Below, in pieces: positions 51,825 through 60,679 of a stretch of DNA of 64,000 bases. The stretch is from G965216695 sp965216695 (lineage in GTDB: Bacteria > Pseudomonadota > Gammaproteobacteria > Pseudomonadales > Azotimanducaceae). A program made the position numbers and the translations under genes. The notes beneath the pieces were generated by a model. That model was given only the letters and a program-made list of their open reading frames with translations, searched no databases and was not told where the DNA came from. Each line of letters starts with the position of its first letter. The stretch's first letter is position 1. The DNA is taken from assembly GCA_965216695.1 (NCBI GenBank), contig OZ244212.1, positions 2,914,001 through 2,978,000 of the forward strand, in the 5' to 3' direction.

Positions 51825-53672
51825 TTACGGGGCTTGCTCGAAAACCGACTCTCCTATCATGTCGTCCAGATCGTCCATACTGATTTCGCTGTCGTCGATT
51901 GCCAAGTAACCATCCAGCATTCGAAATGCGAACTGGTTAAAACTCTCTGTCGTCGTTGCAATCTCGCCAAGCTGGACGGTCGTGTGTATGCCCTGGCGAT
52001 AGATTTGTACCTTGTGGTCCTCGCGGAACGGAATCAGCGGTGTGATCAGCGTAGCCGGCTGATTGATTACAGCGAGCTCCGGCAACATCAGCGCCCTGTA
52101 GAAGTCGGTGGAACCGGCCTTGCCCTGTACAACGCGAGCTGCAACGGGTATGGCGCGGGGAGACAGGAGCTCTATGCCGGCGTTCGTGCCTCCATCGCTC
52201 TGACGGATCCATCGGACGACGGCGACGCACCAGCGGGGGTCAGTCTCGCACCGTACCGCTACGAGTTCGCCGGTGCACAGGGCTCTTGGCGGTTCTGACC
52301 ACATGATCTGATAGCCGCCCGGGCTGGTGTCGATGATCCGAACGTCATGCCAGCGTACCTTGTCCTCCGGGGAATCGGCGGTGGATTCATGTGCCTTAGC
52401 GGCCTCCGCATGGGCTTCGCCTTCGACGGTTCTCCTGATCGACTCCATATGGGTGGTGAGTTCGATCGGTTTGCTGGGGTCTTTGCCGGAGTGGGCGTGA
52501 TCGGCATCGGGCGCCATTTGCCAAACGTCGATGACGCCAAGTTCCGCGTTGTCGCGGTCCTGTTGAACCTTCAGAAACGGGTTGTGTTCACGGGCCAGCG
52601 GTGCGTCTTCGGGAGAGAGCTGTTCCGCGAAGTCGACGCAGCCCGAAAGAATGTGGTGCGTTGCCCCGAGGCCCAGCGTGATCTTGAGTGTGCCGTCGGC
52701 CTTCGCGCGCTTGAAGTTGCGTTTTTTCAGCCCAGACCAGGATGCGCACAGATGATCGAGTAGTGGCTCGTCGGCCTGATCGATCGTGTGTGGGTCGTCT
52801 TCGGTGTGCTTGCCTCCGAGCGCTTTGGACCGGCGCATGCCAGCCACTTCAAACGCAAGCAAATCCAACCGTATTGCGCGCGGTTCCTCGAGATCGGTGG
52901 CCAGCTCCCGATACGTAGGACCCCGATCCGTCATTAGATCGACAACGAACAGCGCATCGTCCACCGGCTGATCGAGCATTACTTTCGTGGACCACTCTTC
53001 GAGCAGCGCGAACAGCTTGTTCAGTTGTCCGTGCCGGAGCTCGTTGGGCTTGCTCAACGCCAGTAGCAGTGCCCGCACGTAGCACTCGGTAATGGACATT
53101 GGCCGCGTGGACGCGTTCTCCGTGTCATTGTGCTGCACACTTGCGAGGTCGAGGGTCTCGGCGAGCCGGTACATCTGGTTGACCTCGAGCCACAGATGCG
53201 GCGCGGCTGGAACATAGGTTTTGAGCGAGCGCAGCAGGTTGTGCGACGAATCTGTGATGGCCCGATGCAGCGACAGCGACAGGGTATTGGTCGTGGATCG
53301 CGACAGTTTGCGGACGCAGTCCCTCACGGTTGCCTTGTAGCCCGTTATCAGGTTTTTCTGCAGCTGCTGGGCCGCCTTGGCAATGGAATCGCTGTGTGGA
53401 TTGGAACCTTTTGCGCTTTTGTCGAGACGAGCGCAGGTTGCGTGCAACGGGGTCCGTAGTTTTTCGAGAATTGCGAGCCGCCGAGCCGGTACGGTGTCGA
53501 GCCGGGCAACCTCAACCAGCGCCATATTCAGGGCCTTGGCTGTGGCGCCGGTGTTTGCGCGGGGCAGATTGTCGACCCACTCCTGAATATCGTCGGAGGT
53601 GGTGCCACAAAACGACAGCGCCCCGAGATCCGCCTCAGGGGTGATCATGCGTACGTCCACGGTGTGTTCCAT
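51825..53672 (-). CDS. large PilZ-like protein, partner of the fimX-type gene
   Basis: The protein of about 615 aa is predicted cytosolic and largely helical in its first 330 residues. The C-terminal part carries VRIIDTSPGGYQIMW at about 446-460 and GIELLSP further on, the D/NxSxxG and G-I elements of PilZ domains; the upstream RxxxR element is not clear. ATG 53672 is preferred to TTG 53684 because GGAAG lies just upstream. It is 29 nt upstream of the fimX-type gene on the same strand, so both are likely made from one transcript. A gene of this size holds the same place in Pseudomonas (PA4958, from memory). Confidence 0.72.
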   Translation of the reverse strand: MEHTVDVRMITPEADLGALSFCGTTSDDIQEWVDNLPRANTGATAKALNMALVEVARLDTVPARRLAILEKLRTPLHATCARLDKSAKGSNPHSDSIAKAAQQLQKNLITGYKATVRDCVRKLSRSTTNTLSLSLHRAITDSSHNLLRSLKTYVPAAPHLWLEVNQMYRLAETLDLASVQHNDTENASTRPMSITECYVRALLLALSKPNELRHGQLNKLFALLEEWSTKVMLDQPVDDALFVVDLMTDRGPTYRELATDLEEPRAIRLDLLAFEVAGMRRSKALGGKHTEDDPHTIDQADEPLLDHLCASWSGLKKRNFKRAKADGTLKITLGLGATHHILSGCVDFAEQLSPEDAPLAREHNPFLKVQQDRDNAELGVIDVWQMAPDADHAHSGKDPSKPIELTTHMESIRRTVEGEAHAEAAKAHESTADSPEDKVRWHDVRIIDTSPGGYQIMWSEPPRALCTGELVAVRCETDPRWCVAVVRWIRQSDGGTNAGIELLSPRAIPVAARVVQGKAGSTDFYRALMLPELAVINQPATLITPLIPFREDHKVQIYRQGIHTTVQLGEIATTTESFNQFAFRMLDGYLAIDDSEISMDDLDDMIGESVFEQAP

Positions 53673-53869
53673 CGCCACTTCCAATGTGCCCGGCAGGAAG
53701 TATAGGAGCGGCCCGTTGCGGCAACTAGCGAAGAGGGCGCGCTTTTGCGGGCGGGTGTCGAGAAGTGTGAACCAGTTAAAAGGTCGGTGGAATGCGCAGG
53801 TTTGATGACCGGCTGCGGGAACCCGGCTGCCCGGGTATCATGCGCCGGTTCCAGAACGGTGCGGCAGCT

Positions 53870-54442
53870 ATGGCGACGTATTCCACAAACGAGTTTCGCA
53901 GCGGCATGAAAGTCCTGCTGGAAGGCGATCCCTGCGCCATCCTCGAGAATGAGTTCGTCAAACCCGGTAAGGGTCAGGCGTTCAACCGGGTTAAGTTCCG
54001 CAATCTGAAAACGGGCCGGGTGTGGGAGCGGACGTTCAAGAGCGGCGAGTCGCTCGAAGCCGCAGACGTGTTGGATCTGGACATGGAATACCTGTACACC
54101 GACGGTGATTTCTACCACTTCATGAAAACGGACGGCAGTTTCGAGCAGGTGGCTGCGCCGGAGGCGGCCGTTGCCGAGGTGAAAGACTGGCTGAAAGAGC
54201 AGGATGTTTTTCAAGTGACATTGTGGAACGACAGTCCTATTGCGGTGACGGCTCCGAATTTCGTCGAGCTGGAGGTGGTGGAGACCGACCCCGGGCTCAA
54301 AGGGGACACGGCCCAGGGCGGTACCAAACCCGCCACGCTGTCGACCGGCGCAATTGTCAAGGTGCCCCTGTTCATCAATCAGGGTGAGGTGCTGAAGATC
54401 GATACGCGCACCGGCGAGTACGTCAGCCGGGTCAAATCCTGA
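53870..54442 (+). CDS. efp: translation elongation factor P
   Basis: The 190-aa protein relieves ribosome stalling at proline runs. It is of normal length with KOW-like, OB-type domain II and domain III features (ATYSTNEFRSGMKVLLEGDPC at the start; NQGEVLKIDTRTGEYVSRVK at the end). Lys34 in VKPGKGQAF is the residue that EpmA and EpmB lysinylate, and epmA follows directly. ATG 53870 is fixed by this numbering. Upstream is a TATCAT sequence about 28 nt before the start, a possible -10. It is divergent from the PilZ-like gene across 197 nt without other genes. Confidence 0.97.
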   Translation: MATYSTNEFRSGMKVLLEGDPCAILENEFVKPGKGQAFNRVKFRNLKTGRVWERTFKSGESLEAADVLDLDMEYLYTDGDFYHFMKTDGSFEQVAAPEAAVAEVKDWLKEQDVFQVTLWNDSPIAVTAPNFVELEVVETDPGLKGDTAQGGTKPATLSTGAIVKVPLFINQGEVLKIDTRTGEYVSRVKS

Positions 54443-55293
54443 CGCCAACCATCCGGGATTGGCGACCGTCATGTTCCCACGCGGCGCTGCGCGCGCGCGC
54501 GGACATGTTGCGCGAGGTGCGCCGATTCTTCGACGAAGCGGGCGTGCTGGAGGTGTGCGTACCCACGCTTGGCCGGTGTACCGTCACTGATCCCAATATC
54601 GAGTCGATCGCCGTACCCGGGTACGGACATCTGCAGACCTCGGCTGAATACTTTCACAAACGGCTGCTGTGCGCGGGCGTTGGCTCGTTGTATCAGATCT
54701 CGCCGGTTTTCCGGGCCGGTGAACGAGGCCGGCTTCATCACCCTGAGTTCACGATGCTGGAGTGGTACCGCGTGGGGCTCGATGACGCTGCGCTCCGCGA
54801 CGAGGTCGCCGCGCTGGTCGACCGGCTGCTGGGTCCGGCGCCGTATCGGAGTGTCCGGTACGCGGAGTTGCTGGGCGGCAACACGTTCGCGTCGCCGCTC
54901 GAGGAGAGCGAAGCCTTCGCGCGGGCGTCAGCGGCGCTTGAGGGACGTGTGTTCGTTACGCACTATCCCGCAGAACAGGCGGTACTGGCGGAACTGGAAC
55001 CGGAGGAACCGTCGGTTGCGGGCCGCTTCGAACTCGTGATTGACGGCATTGAGATCGCTAACGGGTACCGGGAACTGCGGGACGCGGGCGTGCATCGATC
55101 CCGATTCGAGCGTGATCAGGCTCAGCGCAGGGACCTCGAGCTACCGGTTCCCGAGTTGGACGAGGCGTTTCTTGCCGCGATCGAATCGGGTCTTCCTCGG
55201 TGCGCGGGCGTGGCTTTAGGGGTGGATCGCCTGCTGATGTGCCGACTCGGCGTCGATCACATCGATGCAGTGTTGCCGTTTCCGCTCGACTGA
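54439..55293 (+). CDS. epmA: EF-P-(R)-beta-lysine ligase, with no standard start codon before its conserved N-terminus
   Basis: EpmA is a truncated lysyl-tRNA-synthetase-like enzyme that attaches beta-lysine to EF-P. Class II motifs are FRAGERGRLHHPEFTMLEWYR (motif 2) and GVALGVDRLLM (motif 3). The conserved family N-terminus, DWRPS...LRARA, is encoded in frame upstream of the first ATG (54505), but no ATG, GTG or TTG exists before it; the frame closes at 54385. A CTG at 54439 overlapping the efp stop (CTGA) is the likeliest start, giving 284 aa. Starting at ATG 54505 would remove about 22 conserved residues. It converges with psd, overlapping by 37 nt. Confidence 0.85.
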   Translation: MTPTIRDWRPSCSHAALRARADMLREVRRFFDEAGVLEVCVPTLGRCTVTDPNIESIAVPGYGHLQTSAEYFHKRLLCAGVGSLYQISPVFRAGERGRLHHPEFTMLEWYRVGLDDAALRDEVAALVDRLLGPAPYRSVRYAELLGGNTFASPLEESEAFARASAALEGRVFVTHYPAEQAVLAELEPEEPSVAGRFELVIDGIEIANGYRELRDAGVHRSRFERDQAQRRDLELPVPELDEAFLAAIESGLPRCAGVALGVDRLLMCRLGVDHIDAVLPFPLD

Positions 55294-56117
55294 CCCGGCA
55301 TTCGGCCGAGCGCCTGCCCCATGCGCACGGCGGCGCCGGGAACCACGTTCTGGTCCGGCGTCAGCATTCCGGGTCCTGTGCATACGATCACCGTTGATCC
55401 CAGTAGAAATCGCCCAATCTCGGCGCCGCGGGCAAACGCTATGTCGTGGCTGTTGCGCCAGGTTTGGCGATAGGGCGAGTCTGGACCCGGCCATACGGTC
55501 TCGATACTTGCAACGATCAATGCACCGACCAACACCACGGCCATGGGTCCGTGGCGGGTATCGAAGTGGCACACCAGCCGTTCGTTGCGTGCAAACAGGC
55601 CGGGAACGCGTCCCGCGGTCACGTCGTTCACCGAAAATAGTGCGCCAGGTACGGCCGTGGTTTGTACAAGCCTGGCATCGGTCGGGGCGTGCACGCGATG
55701 GTAATCGTGCGGCGCCAGGTACACGGTTGTGAAGTGGCCGCCGTCGAAGGGTGCGGCGTCACTCTGCAGCAGATCCTCTAACGCAAAATCGATTCCCTTC
55801 GCCTGCACCAGCCGCGCCGCATCGATCCGGCCGCATTCGCTGATGCGCCCATCGGCAGGACTCACCAACGCGGTCGGGTCCGGGTCGATCGGACGGGCGC
55901 CTTCGGCGAGCGCCCGGGTAAAGAATGCGTTGAAATCGGGGAATGCCGTCGGCACCGATTGTTCGGCGTCGGTCATGTCGACGCGGTAGGCGCGCGCGAA
56001 CGCGGTGATCAGCCCATTTTTCAGCCAGCGGATCTGCGTTTTCGCCAGCTGGCCGAGTGCCCGCGACAGCAAATGTTGCGGTAGCAGGTACTGGAGTGCG
56101 ATGAACAGGCGGGTCAC
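55257..56117 (-). CDS. psd: phosphatidylserine decarboxylase proenzyme
   Basis: The 286-aa membrane enzyme makes phosphatidylethanolamine. It has the start VTRLFIALQYLLPQHLLSR, FFTRALAEGARPID, VSPADGRI, HDYHRVHAP and the self-cleavage site GRFLLGSTVIV, in which LGST is cut to give the pyruvoyl group. GTG 56117 overlaps the stop of the rhodanese gene (GTGA); the frame upstream is only that gene's shadow. Phosphatidylethanolamine would also be the donor for any phosphoethanolamine transfer onto the envelope. The 3' end overlaps epmA. Confidence 0.96.
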   Translation of the reverse strand: MTRLFIALQYLLPQHLLSRALGQLAKTQIRWLKNGLITAFARAYRVDMTDAEQSVPTAFPDFNAFFTRALAEGARPIDPDPTALVSPADGRISECGRIDAARLVQAKGIDFALEDLLQSDAAPFDGGHFTTVYLAPHDYHRVHAPTDARLVQTTAVPGALFSVNDVTAGRVPGLFARNERLVCHFDTRHGPMAVVLVGALIVASIETVWPGPDSPYRQTWRNSHDIAFARGAEIGRFLLGSTVIVCTGPGMLTPDQNVVPGAAVRMGQALGRMPGQSSGNGNTASM

Positions 56118-56938
56118 GAACCGGTGGCGATCGGCAGATCCTCGCGATTGCCCCACTCCGACCAGGATCCGTGGTACGCGCGAATTCGCGGATAACCCAG
56201 AATGCGCGCGAGCATGTACGACAGACCGGACCGGTGATGCGTCTGACAGTGAGTCACGATGTCGCGGTCGGGCGTGATGCCATGGCGTTCGAGGAGTGAC
56301 TCCACGTCGTCGTAGAGCCGACGATGGTCGTCGGGATTCTGCAGCGCGAGCCAATCGATATTCACCGCACCCGGGATATGACCGGCGCGCGCGGCATTAC
56401 GTTTACTGCCGACGTACTCCCCGTGCGAGCGCACGTCCCATACGAGACCGTCTTTCTGATCGATGAGTTTCAGCACGTCTTCGGCCTCGGCGATGGGTCC
56501 GCGGTCGAATGACAGAGCCGGCGTGTTTGCCGACGCGGGCGGCGTGCTCTCGCCTTGGGCGAGCGTGCCACCGGCGGCATGCCAGGCGTGGATGCCGCCA
56601 TTCAGGTACAACCAGTCGTCATGACCAATGATATCCAGCGTCCACGCCATTCGCCCGGCCCAGCCGCCGCCTTCGTCGTCGTAGACCACGATGCGCTGCT
56701 CCGGCTGATAACCGATGCGCTCGAAAAGTGCTTGCAGCCTTTCGTTCGAAGGCAACCGGCCGGGCGCCGGGGGATTACCGTCGACCAGCTCGGCCGGGAC
56801 GATGCAGATCGCGCCGGGAATGTGTGCGGCTGCGAATGCGTCGGAACCGGCGATGTGCAACAGCAGACCATCGAACGGCAACGTCAGATCCGATGGTTCG
56901 ATCAAATGGGAGCGGTTGGATGCACGAGAGTTTGACAA
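56114..56938 (-). CDS. rhodanese-type thiosulfate sulfurtransferase
   Basis: The 274-aa protein has two rhodanese domains. The first, inactive one has DAFAAAHIPGAI and VVYDDEGGGWAGRM; the second contains VWDVRSHGEY, RAGHIPGAVNID and the active-site loop HCQTHHRSG, with the catalytic Cys. CQTHHR is the loop of Azotobacter RhdA, so this is RhdA-like rather than a mercaptopyruvate enzyme. The start TTG 56938 has no good ribosome site, and TTG 56905 is possible. It overlaps psd by 4 nt; rhdA next to psd is also the Pseudomonas order. It is divergent from orn. Confidence 0.88.
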   Translation of the reverse strand: MSNSRASNRSHLIEPSDLTLPFDGLLLHIAGSDAFAAAHIPGAICIVPAELVDGNPPAPGRLPSNERLQALFERIGYQPEQRIVVYDDEGGGWAGRMAWTLDIIGHDDWLYLNGGIHAWHAAGGTLAQGESTPPASANTPALSFDRGPIAEAEDVLKLIDQKDGLVWDVRSHGEYVGSKRNAARAGHIPGAVNIDWLALQNPDDHRRLYDDVESLLERHGITPDRDIVTHCQTHHRSGLSYMLARILGYPRIRAYHGSWSEWGNREDLPIATGS

Positions 56939-57003
56939 CGCAATGCCGAATCACACAACGGTGCCGCTATTATGGTGGCGAACGCAACGGAAGGTAAGCG
57001 CGC

Positions 57004-57570
57004 GTGGGCAAAACTCAGAATGCGGGGCACATGGTCTGGATGGATCTGGAGATGACGGGCCTCGACCCCGAACAGGACGTCATCATCGAAATTGCTACGA
57101 TCGTCACCAATGCAGACCTAGAAGTCATCGCCGAGGGTCCCGTGTTTGCCATTTCGCAGTCCGAAGCCCGGCTGGCGGCGATGGACGACTGGAATCAGAG
57201 CCATCATGGCGCGAGCGGGTTGATCGATCGGGTTCGGGCGAGCAGCGTCAGCACCAAGGAAGCGGAAGCAGCAACGCTCGCTTTCGTTGCGGCGCATGTC
57301 GGCGAACGGGCCGCGCCGTTGTGCGGTAACACCATCTGGCAAGACAGACGGTTTCTGACGCGCTACATGCCGCAGCTCGAACAGTACCTGCACTATCGGG
57401 TGGTCGACGTCAGCACGATCAAAGAGCTGGCGGCGCGCTGGCACCCCAGTCTAATTGCCGGGTTCAGCAAGAAAGCCGAGCACACAGCGCTGGCCGACGT
57501 TCGCGAGTCCATCGAGGAGCTGCGCTTCTATCGTGAACGATTCTTTGTGGCTGAACCCGAGGGCGATTGA
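57004..57570 (+). CDS. orn: oligoribonuclease
   Basis: The 188-aa DEDDh exonuclease degrades 2-5-nt RNAs and pGpG, the breakdown product of c-di-GMP. Motifs are VWMDLEMTGLDPEQDVIIEIA (Exo I, with DxE), LCGNTIWQDRRFLTRYMPQLE (Exo II) and KKAEHTALADVRESIEELRFY (Exo III, H and D). GTG 57004 follows GGAAGG; ATG 57031 is also possible. A TATTAT sequence at 56968-56973 may be its -10. Its 3' end overlaps queG by 43 nt. rsgA, often next to orn, is missing. Confidence 0.96.
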   Translation: MGKTQNAGHMVWMDLEMTGLDPEQDVIIEIATIVTNADLEVIAEGPVFAISQSEARLAAMDDWNQSHHGASGLIDRVRASSVSTKEAEAATLAFVAAHVGERAAPLCGNTIWQDRRFLTRYMPQLEQYLHYRVVDVSTIKELAARWHPSLIAGFSKKAEHTALADVRESIEELRFYRERFFVAEPEGD

Positions 57571-58631
57571 GCCGCTGCAGGTCCGTTGGTGAGCCGGTCG
57601 AGCGCCCAGTCGATGTGTTCCCGCACCAGTGGTGGCGCGCTATCACGATCGGCGCGCAGCGCGCGGATCACATCGGGATCGGCTGGGCCGTTCCCCAGCG
57701 CCACCGCGAGGTTGCGGCGCCATTGATCGTAGTGGATGCGTCGAATCGCGGAACCCTCGGTTCTGGCCAGGAACGTCTGCTCGTCCCATCCCCACAATGA
57801 GAGCAGCTCCGGCCGGTCGAGCCGATGGCGGGGCGTGAAGTCGCTATCTGTACTGGTTGGCGCCGACCTGTTCCACGGGCAGAACAACTGGCAGTCGTCG
57901 CAGCCGAATATGCGGTTGCCGATCGCTGGGCGTAGCGCTTCGGGAATAGGCTCTTTCGATTCGATGGTCAGGTAAGCGATGCACCGGCGTGCATCGAGCC
58001 GCCCTGGGCCAACCAGCGCCCCTGTTGGGCATACGGTGAGACAGGCGCGGCACGCGCCGCATTGGTCGTCGTGCCGGCGCGTCGTCAGCGTTAACGGCGC
58101 GTTGGTGAATATTTCGCCCAGAAAGAACCACGAGCCGCCCTCTTTGCTCAGTAGAAGCGTATTCTTGCCGATCCATCCCAAGCCGGCCTTTTCCGCAAAA
58201 GGCTTCTCCAGTACCGGCGCCGAGTCTGCGAATGCGCGATAGATCGGATCGGTCTCATGCACGCGCGCGTGCAGATCCGCGGCCAGTCTCGCGAGCGCCT
58301 TGCGCATCTTCTTGTGGTAGTCGCGCCCGAGCGCGTAGCGTGCAACGTAGCCCAGATCGCCGCGATCGAGTACCTCGAGCGGTGACGTTTCGGGCGGCTG
58401 GTAGTTCATCCGGGCGCTCACGACGCGGATCGTCCCGGGGAGCAGGCGCGCGGGGTTAAGGCGGAGTGCGGCGTGGCGTGCCATATAGTCCATCGATCCG
58501 TGAAAACCGGCGGCCAACCATTCCCGGAAGTCGTCTCCGTAGCCGTCGAGGTCGACGTCGGTTACGCCGATCGCGTGAAAACCGCGCGCGATCGCCAGGC
58601 TGTGCAGTTCTGTCGGGCCGGGGAGGGACAT
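57528..58631 (-). CDS. queG: epoxyqueuosine reductase
   Basis: The 367-aa cobalamin/iron-sulfur enzyme makes the last step of queuosine tRNA modification. It has the N-terminal ALRLNPARLLPGTIRV, then two ferredoxin-type clusters: CGACRACLTVCPTGAL with the fourth Cys in DARRCIAYLTIE, and IFGCDDCQLFCPWN. The C-terminal part extends by about 100 residues with HEAT-like sequence (VALGNGPADPDVIRAL). ATG 58631. It is divergent from nnr, sharing a 48-nt promoter region, and converges with orn. Confidence 0.95.
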   Translation of the reverse strand: MSLPGPTELHSLAIARGFHAIGVTDVDLDGYGDDFREWLAAGFHGSMDYMARHAALRLNPARLLPGTIRVVSARMNYQPPETSPLEVLDRGDLGYVARYALGRDYHKKMRKALARLAADLHARVHETDPIYRAFADSAPVLEKPFAEKAGLGWIGKNTLLLSKEGGSWFFLGEIFTNAPLTLTTRRHDDQCGACRACLTVCPTGALVGPGRLDARRCIAYLTIESKEPIPEALRPAIGNRIFGCDDCQLFCPWNRSAPTSTDSDFTPRHRLDRPELLSLWGWDEQTFLARTEGSAIRRIHYDQWRRNLAVALGNGPADPDVIRALRADRDSAPPLVREHIDWALDRLTNGPAAAQSPSGSATKNRSR

Positions 58632-58666
58632 CGACGGGTTGCCCGGATGGGTGGGAATGCAGCGCA

Positions 58667-58673
58667 GTATAAT
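58667..58673. promoter_or_regulatory. bidirectional -10 element between queG and nnr
   Basis: The near-palindromic sequence CAGTATAATGAC reads TATAAT on the plus strand (58668-58673) and TATACT on the minus strand over the same bases. On the plus strand it ends 6 nt before the nnr ATG, so the message would be leaderless or nearly so; on the minus strand it gives queG a leader of about 30 nt. No clear -35 boxes. Confidence 0.45.
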
Positions 58674-58679
58674 GACGCG

Positions 58680-60254
58680 ATGACGCCTGCCGAAACTGGA
58701 TTGCCGGAATTCCTGAGCGCTAATGCGTCCGATACGGTTCGCGGCCGCTCAACGTCGGGTGTTTTTCTGAGACGACTGTACACGGGTACCCAGTGCCGAG
58801 CGCTGGACCGCCGCGCGATCGAGGCGTTCGGTATCGACGGGTTCGAATTGATGCGCCGGGCCGGTTCTTCCGCGTTCTCCGCGCTTCGCGACGCCTGGCC
58901 GGACGCGAAGACAATTACCGTTCTGTGTGGCAAGGGCAACAATGCCGGCGACGGGTACATCGTTGCCGGCGAAGCACTCCGCGAAGGCCTGCAACTGCAA
59001 GTGTTGCAGGTGGGCGACCCAGGCGCGTTGCAGGGGGATGCGCAACGCGCATACGAGTGGGCTCTGCAACTCGGCTGTCGTCCGTCGACGTTCGCGCCCG
59101 ATTGCGAGATCACTGGCGACGTGGTCGTCGATGGCCTTCTCGGCAGCGGCTTCCGCGGAGCGCTCAGGCCTGAATTCGAACAGGCGGTCAATCGCATCAA
59201 CGCCGTGGACGCGCCGGTTCTCGCCCTTGATCTGCCAACGGGCGTGGATCCCGAGACCGGCGCTGTCCCCGGGCCGGCCGTCGAAGCGGAACTGACCGTT
59301 TCATTCATCGGTGAAAAACTCGCGCTGCGTACGGGTGCCGGCGTTGACTACGCCGGGCGTGTGGAGCATGCGCGTCTGGGTGTTCCCCATGATGTGTTCG
59401 ATGGCGTCCCCGGTGTGCCGTGGTTGCGGTTTCATCCGTCGCTTCTTCCGCGCCGTGGCCGCAGCGTTCACAAGCATGCGTTGGGTCACGTTGTGGTCAT
59501 CGGCGGTGACCACGGGATGGGTGGCGCGCCGTTGCTGGCCGCCGAAGCGGCGCTGCGCGCGGGTGCAGGACTCGTGAGTGTGATCACGCGCGACATGCAT
59601 CGTGCGGCAATGCTCGCCCGACGCCCGGAGCTGATGGTGTTGGATGCCGATGACCAACCCCAATGCGATGCGCTTCTCGAGCGGGCGGCGGTGGTGGTGG
59701 TGGGACCCGGGCTCGGTCGTGGTGCTTGGGGTCGCCACTGGTTTGGCCGCGTCGCCGATGCGCCATGCCCGCGCGTGGTCGACGCCGATGCGCTGTATCA
59801 CCTGGCGCAGAATCCCCCGATGTTGCGGGGCTCGGCGGTATTGACGCCCCATGTCGGTGAGGCGGCACGGCTGATCGGTTCGGGTGCGGCGGTGCGGGCA
59901 GATCGGCTGGCGGCTGCGCGCTCGGTGCTGGCATTGTGCGAAGGCGTGTCGGAAGGCGCGGTGGTTCTGAAAGGCGCCGGGTCGGTAATCAGCGATTCGC
60001 GCTGGTCGCTCATCTGTGGCCACGGTAATCCGGGAATGGCCACGGCCGGTATGGGCGATGTGCTCAGTGGTGTGATCGGCGCGTTGCTCGGCCAGGGCCA
60101 GGCCCCACTTGTAGCGGCGGCGACGGGTACCGTCTGGCACGCAGCCGCGGCGGACGAAGCGGTGCTGGAATGTGGGGAAGCAGGTCTGATCGCGACGGAT
60201 ATCGCTCCGGCGCTTGGACGGATCGCTCGGGCACACCGACCGGTGACCGGATAA
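58680..60254 (+). CDS. nnr: bifunctional NAD(P)HX epimerase/dehydratase
   Basis: The 524-aa protein repairs hydrated NAD(P)H. The N-terminal epimerase domain (about 30-235) has LCGKGNNAGDGYIVAG and VVDGLLGSGFRG; the C-terminal dehydratase domain (about 250-515) has VVIGGDHGMGGAPLLAAEAALRAGAG (landmark), VVVGPGLGRG, VLKGAGSVI and GNPGMATAGMGDVLSGVIGAL. The first 30 residues before the family start are unusual. ATG 58680 lies at the predicted transcription start; the frame is open upstream, but only as the shadow of queG. It begins the nnr-tsaE-amidase-mutL-miaA operon. Confidence 0.95.
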   Translation: MTPAETGLPEFLSANASDTVRGRSTSGVFLRRLYTGTQCRALDRRAIEAFGIDGFELMRRAGSSAFSALRDAWPDAKTITVLCGKGNNAGDGYIVAGEALREGLQLQVLQVGDPGALQGDAQRAYEWALQLGCRPSTFAPDCEITGDVVVDGLLGSGFRGALRPEFEQAVNRINAVDAPVLALDLPTGVDPETGAVPGPAVEAELTVSFIGEKLALRTGAGVDYAGRVEHARLGVPHDVFDGVPGVPWLRFHPSLLPRRGRSVHKHALGHVVVIGGDHGMGGAPLLAAEAALRAGAGLVSVITRDMHRAAMLARRPELMVLDADDQPQCDALLERAAVVVVGPGLGRGAWGRHWFGRVADAPCPRVVDADALYHLAQNPPMLRGSAVLTPHVGEAARLIGSGAAVRADRLAAARSVLALCEGVSEGAVVLKGAGSVISDSRWSLICGHGNPGMATAGMGDVLSGVIGALLGQGQAPLVAAATGTVWHAAAADEAVLECGEAGLIATDIAPALGRIARAHRPVTG

Positions 60255-60258
60255 GCGC

Positions 60259-60675
60259 GTGTTCGCTGAGAACGAAAGCGCCACGCTCGCTGCGGCTGCG
60301 GAGTTTGCGCGCCGTTTGCAGCCGGGGCACCTCGTGTTTCTCGTGGGCACCCTCGGCGCTGGCAAGACCACCTTCGCCCGGGGCATACTTCGGGCGCTCG
60401 GGCACCAGGGGCCGGTGAAGAGTCCAACGTACACGTTGCTGGAACCCTACCGGCTGGCGGCGGTCGACGTGTATCACTTCGACCTGTATCGAATAGCGGA
60501 CCCGGAAGAACTGGCGTTCATCGGGTTCGAGGAACTGCTGGACGCGCCGGCCATCAAATTGGTGGAGTGGCCGGAGCGGGCCCAGACGTGGTTGACGCAC
60601 CCGGACTGGAGAGTGTCCATTGACCTGGATGGCGACGGCAGAACGATACGCATCAGCAGCGGGCAGCCCGGCTGA
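60259..60675 (+). CDS. tsaE: tRNA threonylcarbamoyladenosine biosynthesis ATPase
   Basis: The 138-aa P-loop protein works with TsaB, TsaC and TsaD in making t6A37 in tRNA. It has FLVGTLGAGKTTFARGILRAL with Walker A GTLGAGKTT near 32-40, PVKSPTYTLLEPY, VYHFDLYRIADPEEL and LIEWPE-like VEWPER. GTG 60259 begins 4 nt after the nnr stop. Its stop is 4 nt before the amidase start. Normal length for the family (E. coli TsaE is about 153 aa). Confidence 0.94.
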   Translation: MFAENESATLAAAAEFARRLQPGHLVFLVGTLGAGKTTFARGILRALGHQGPVKSPTYTLLEPYRLAAVDVYHFDLYRIADPEELAFIGFEELLDAPAIKLVEWPERAQTWLTHPDWRVSIDLDGDGRTIRISSGQPG

Positions 60676-60679
60676 GCGC

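Noticed and set aside
54490..54501. A GC-alternating run in epmA as a recoding or frameshift site
   Set aside because: The run is in frame with conserved residues on both sides, so no frameshift is needed.
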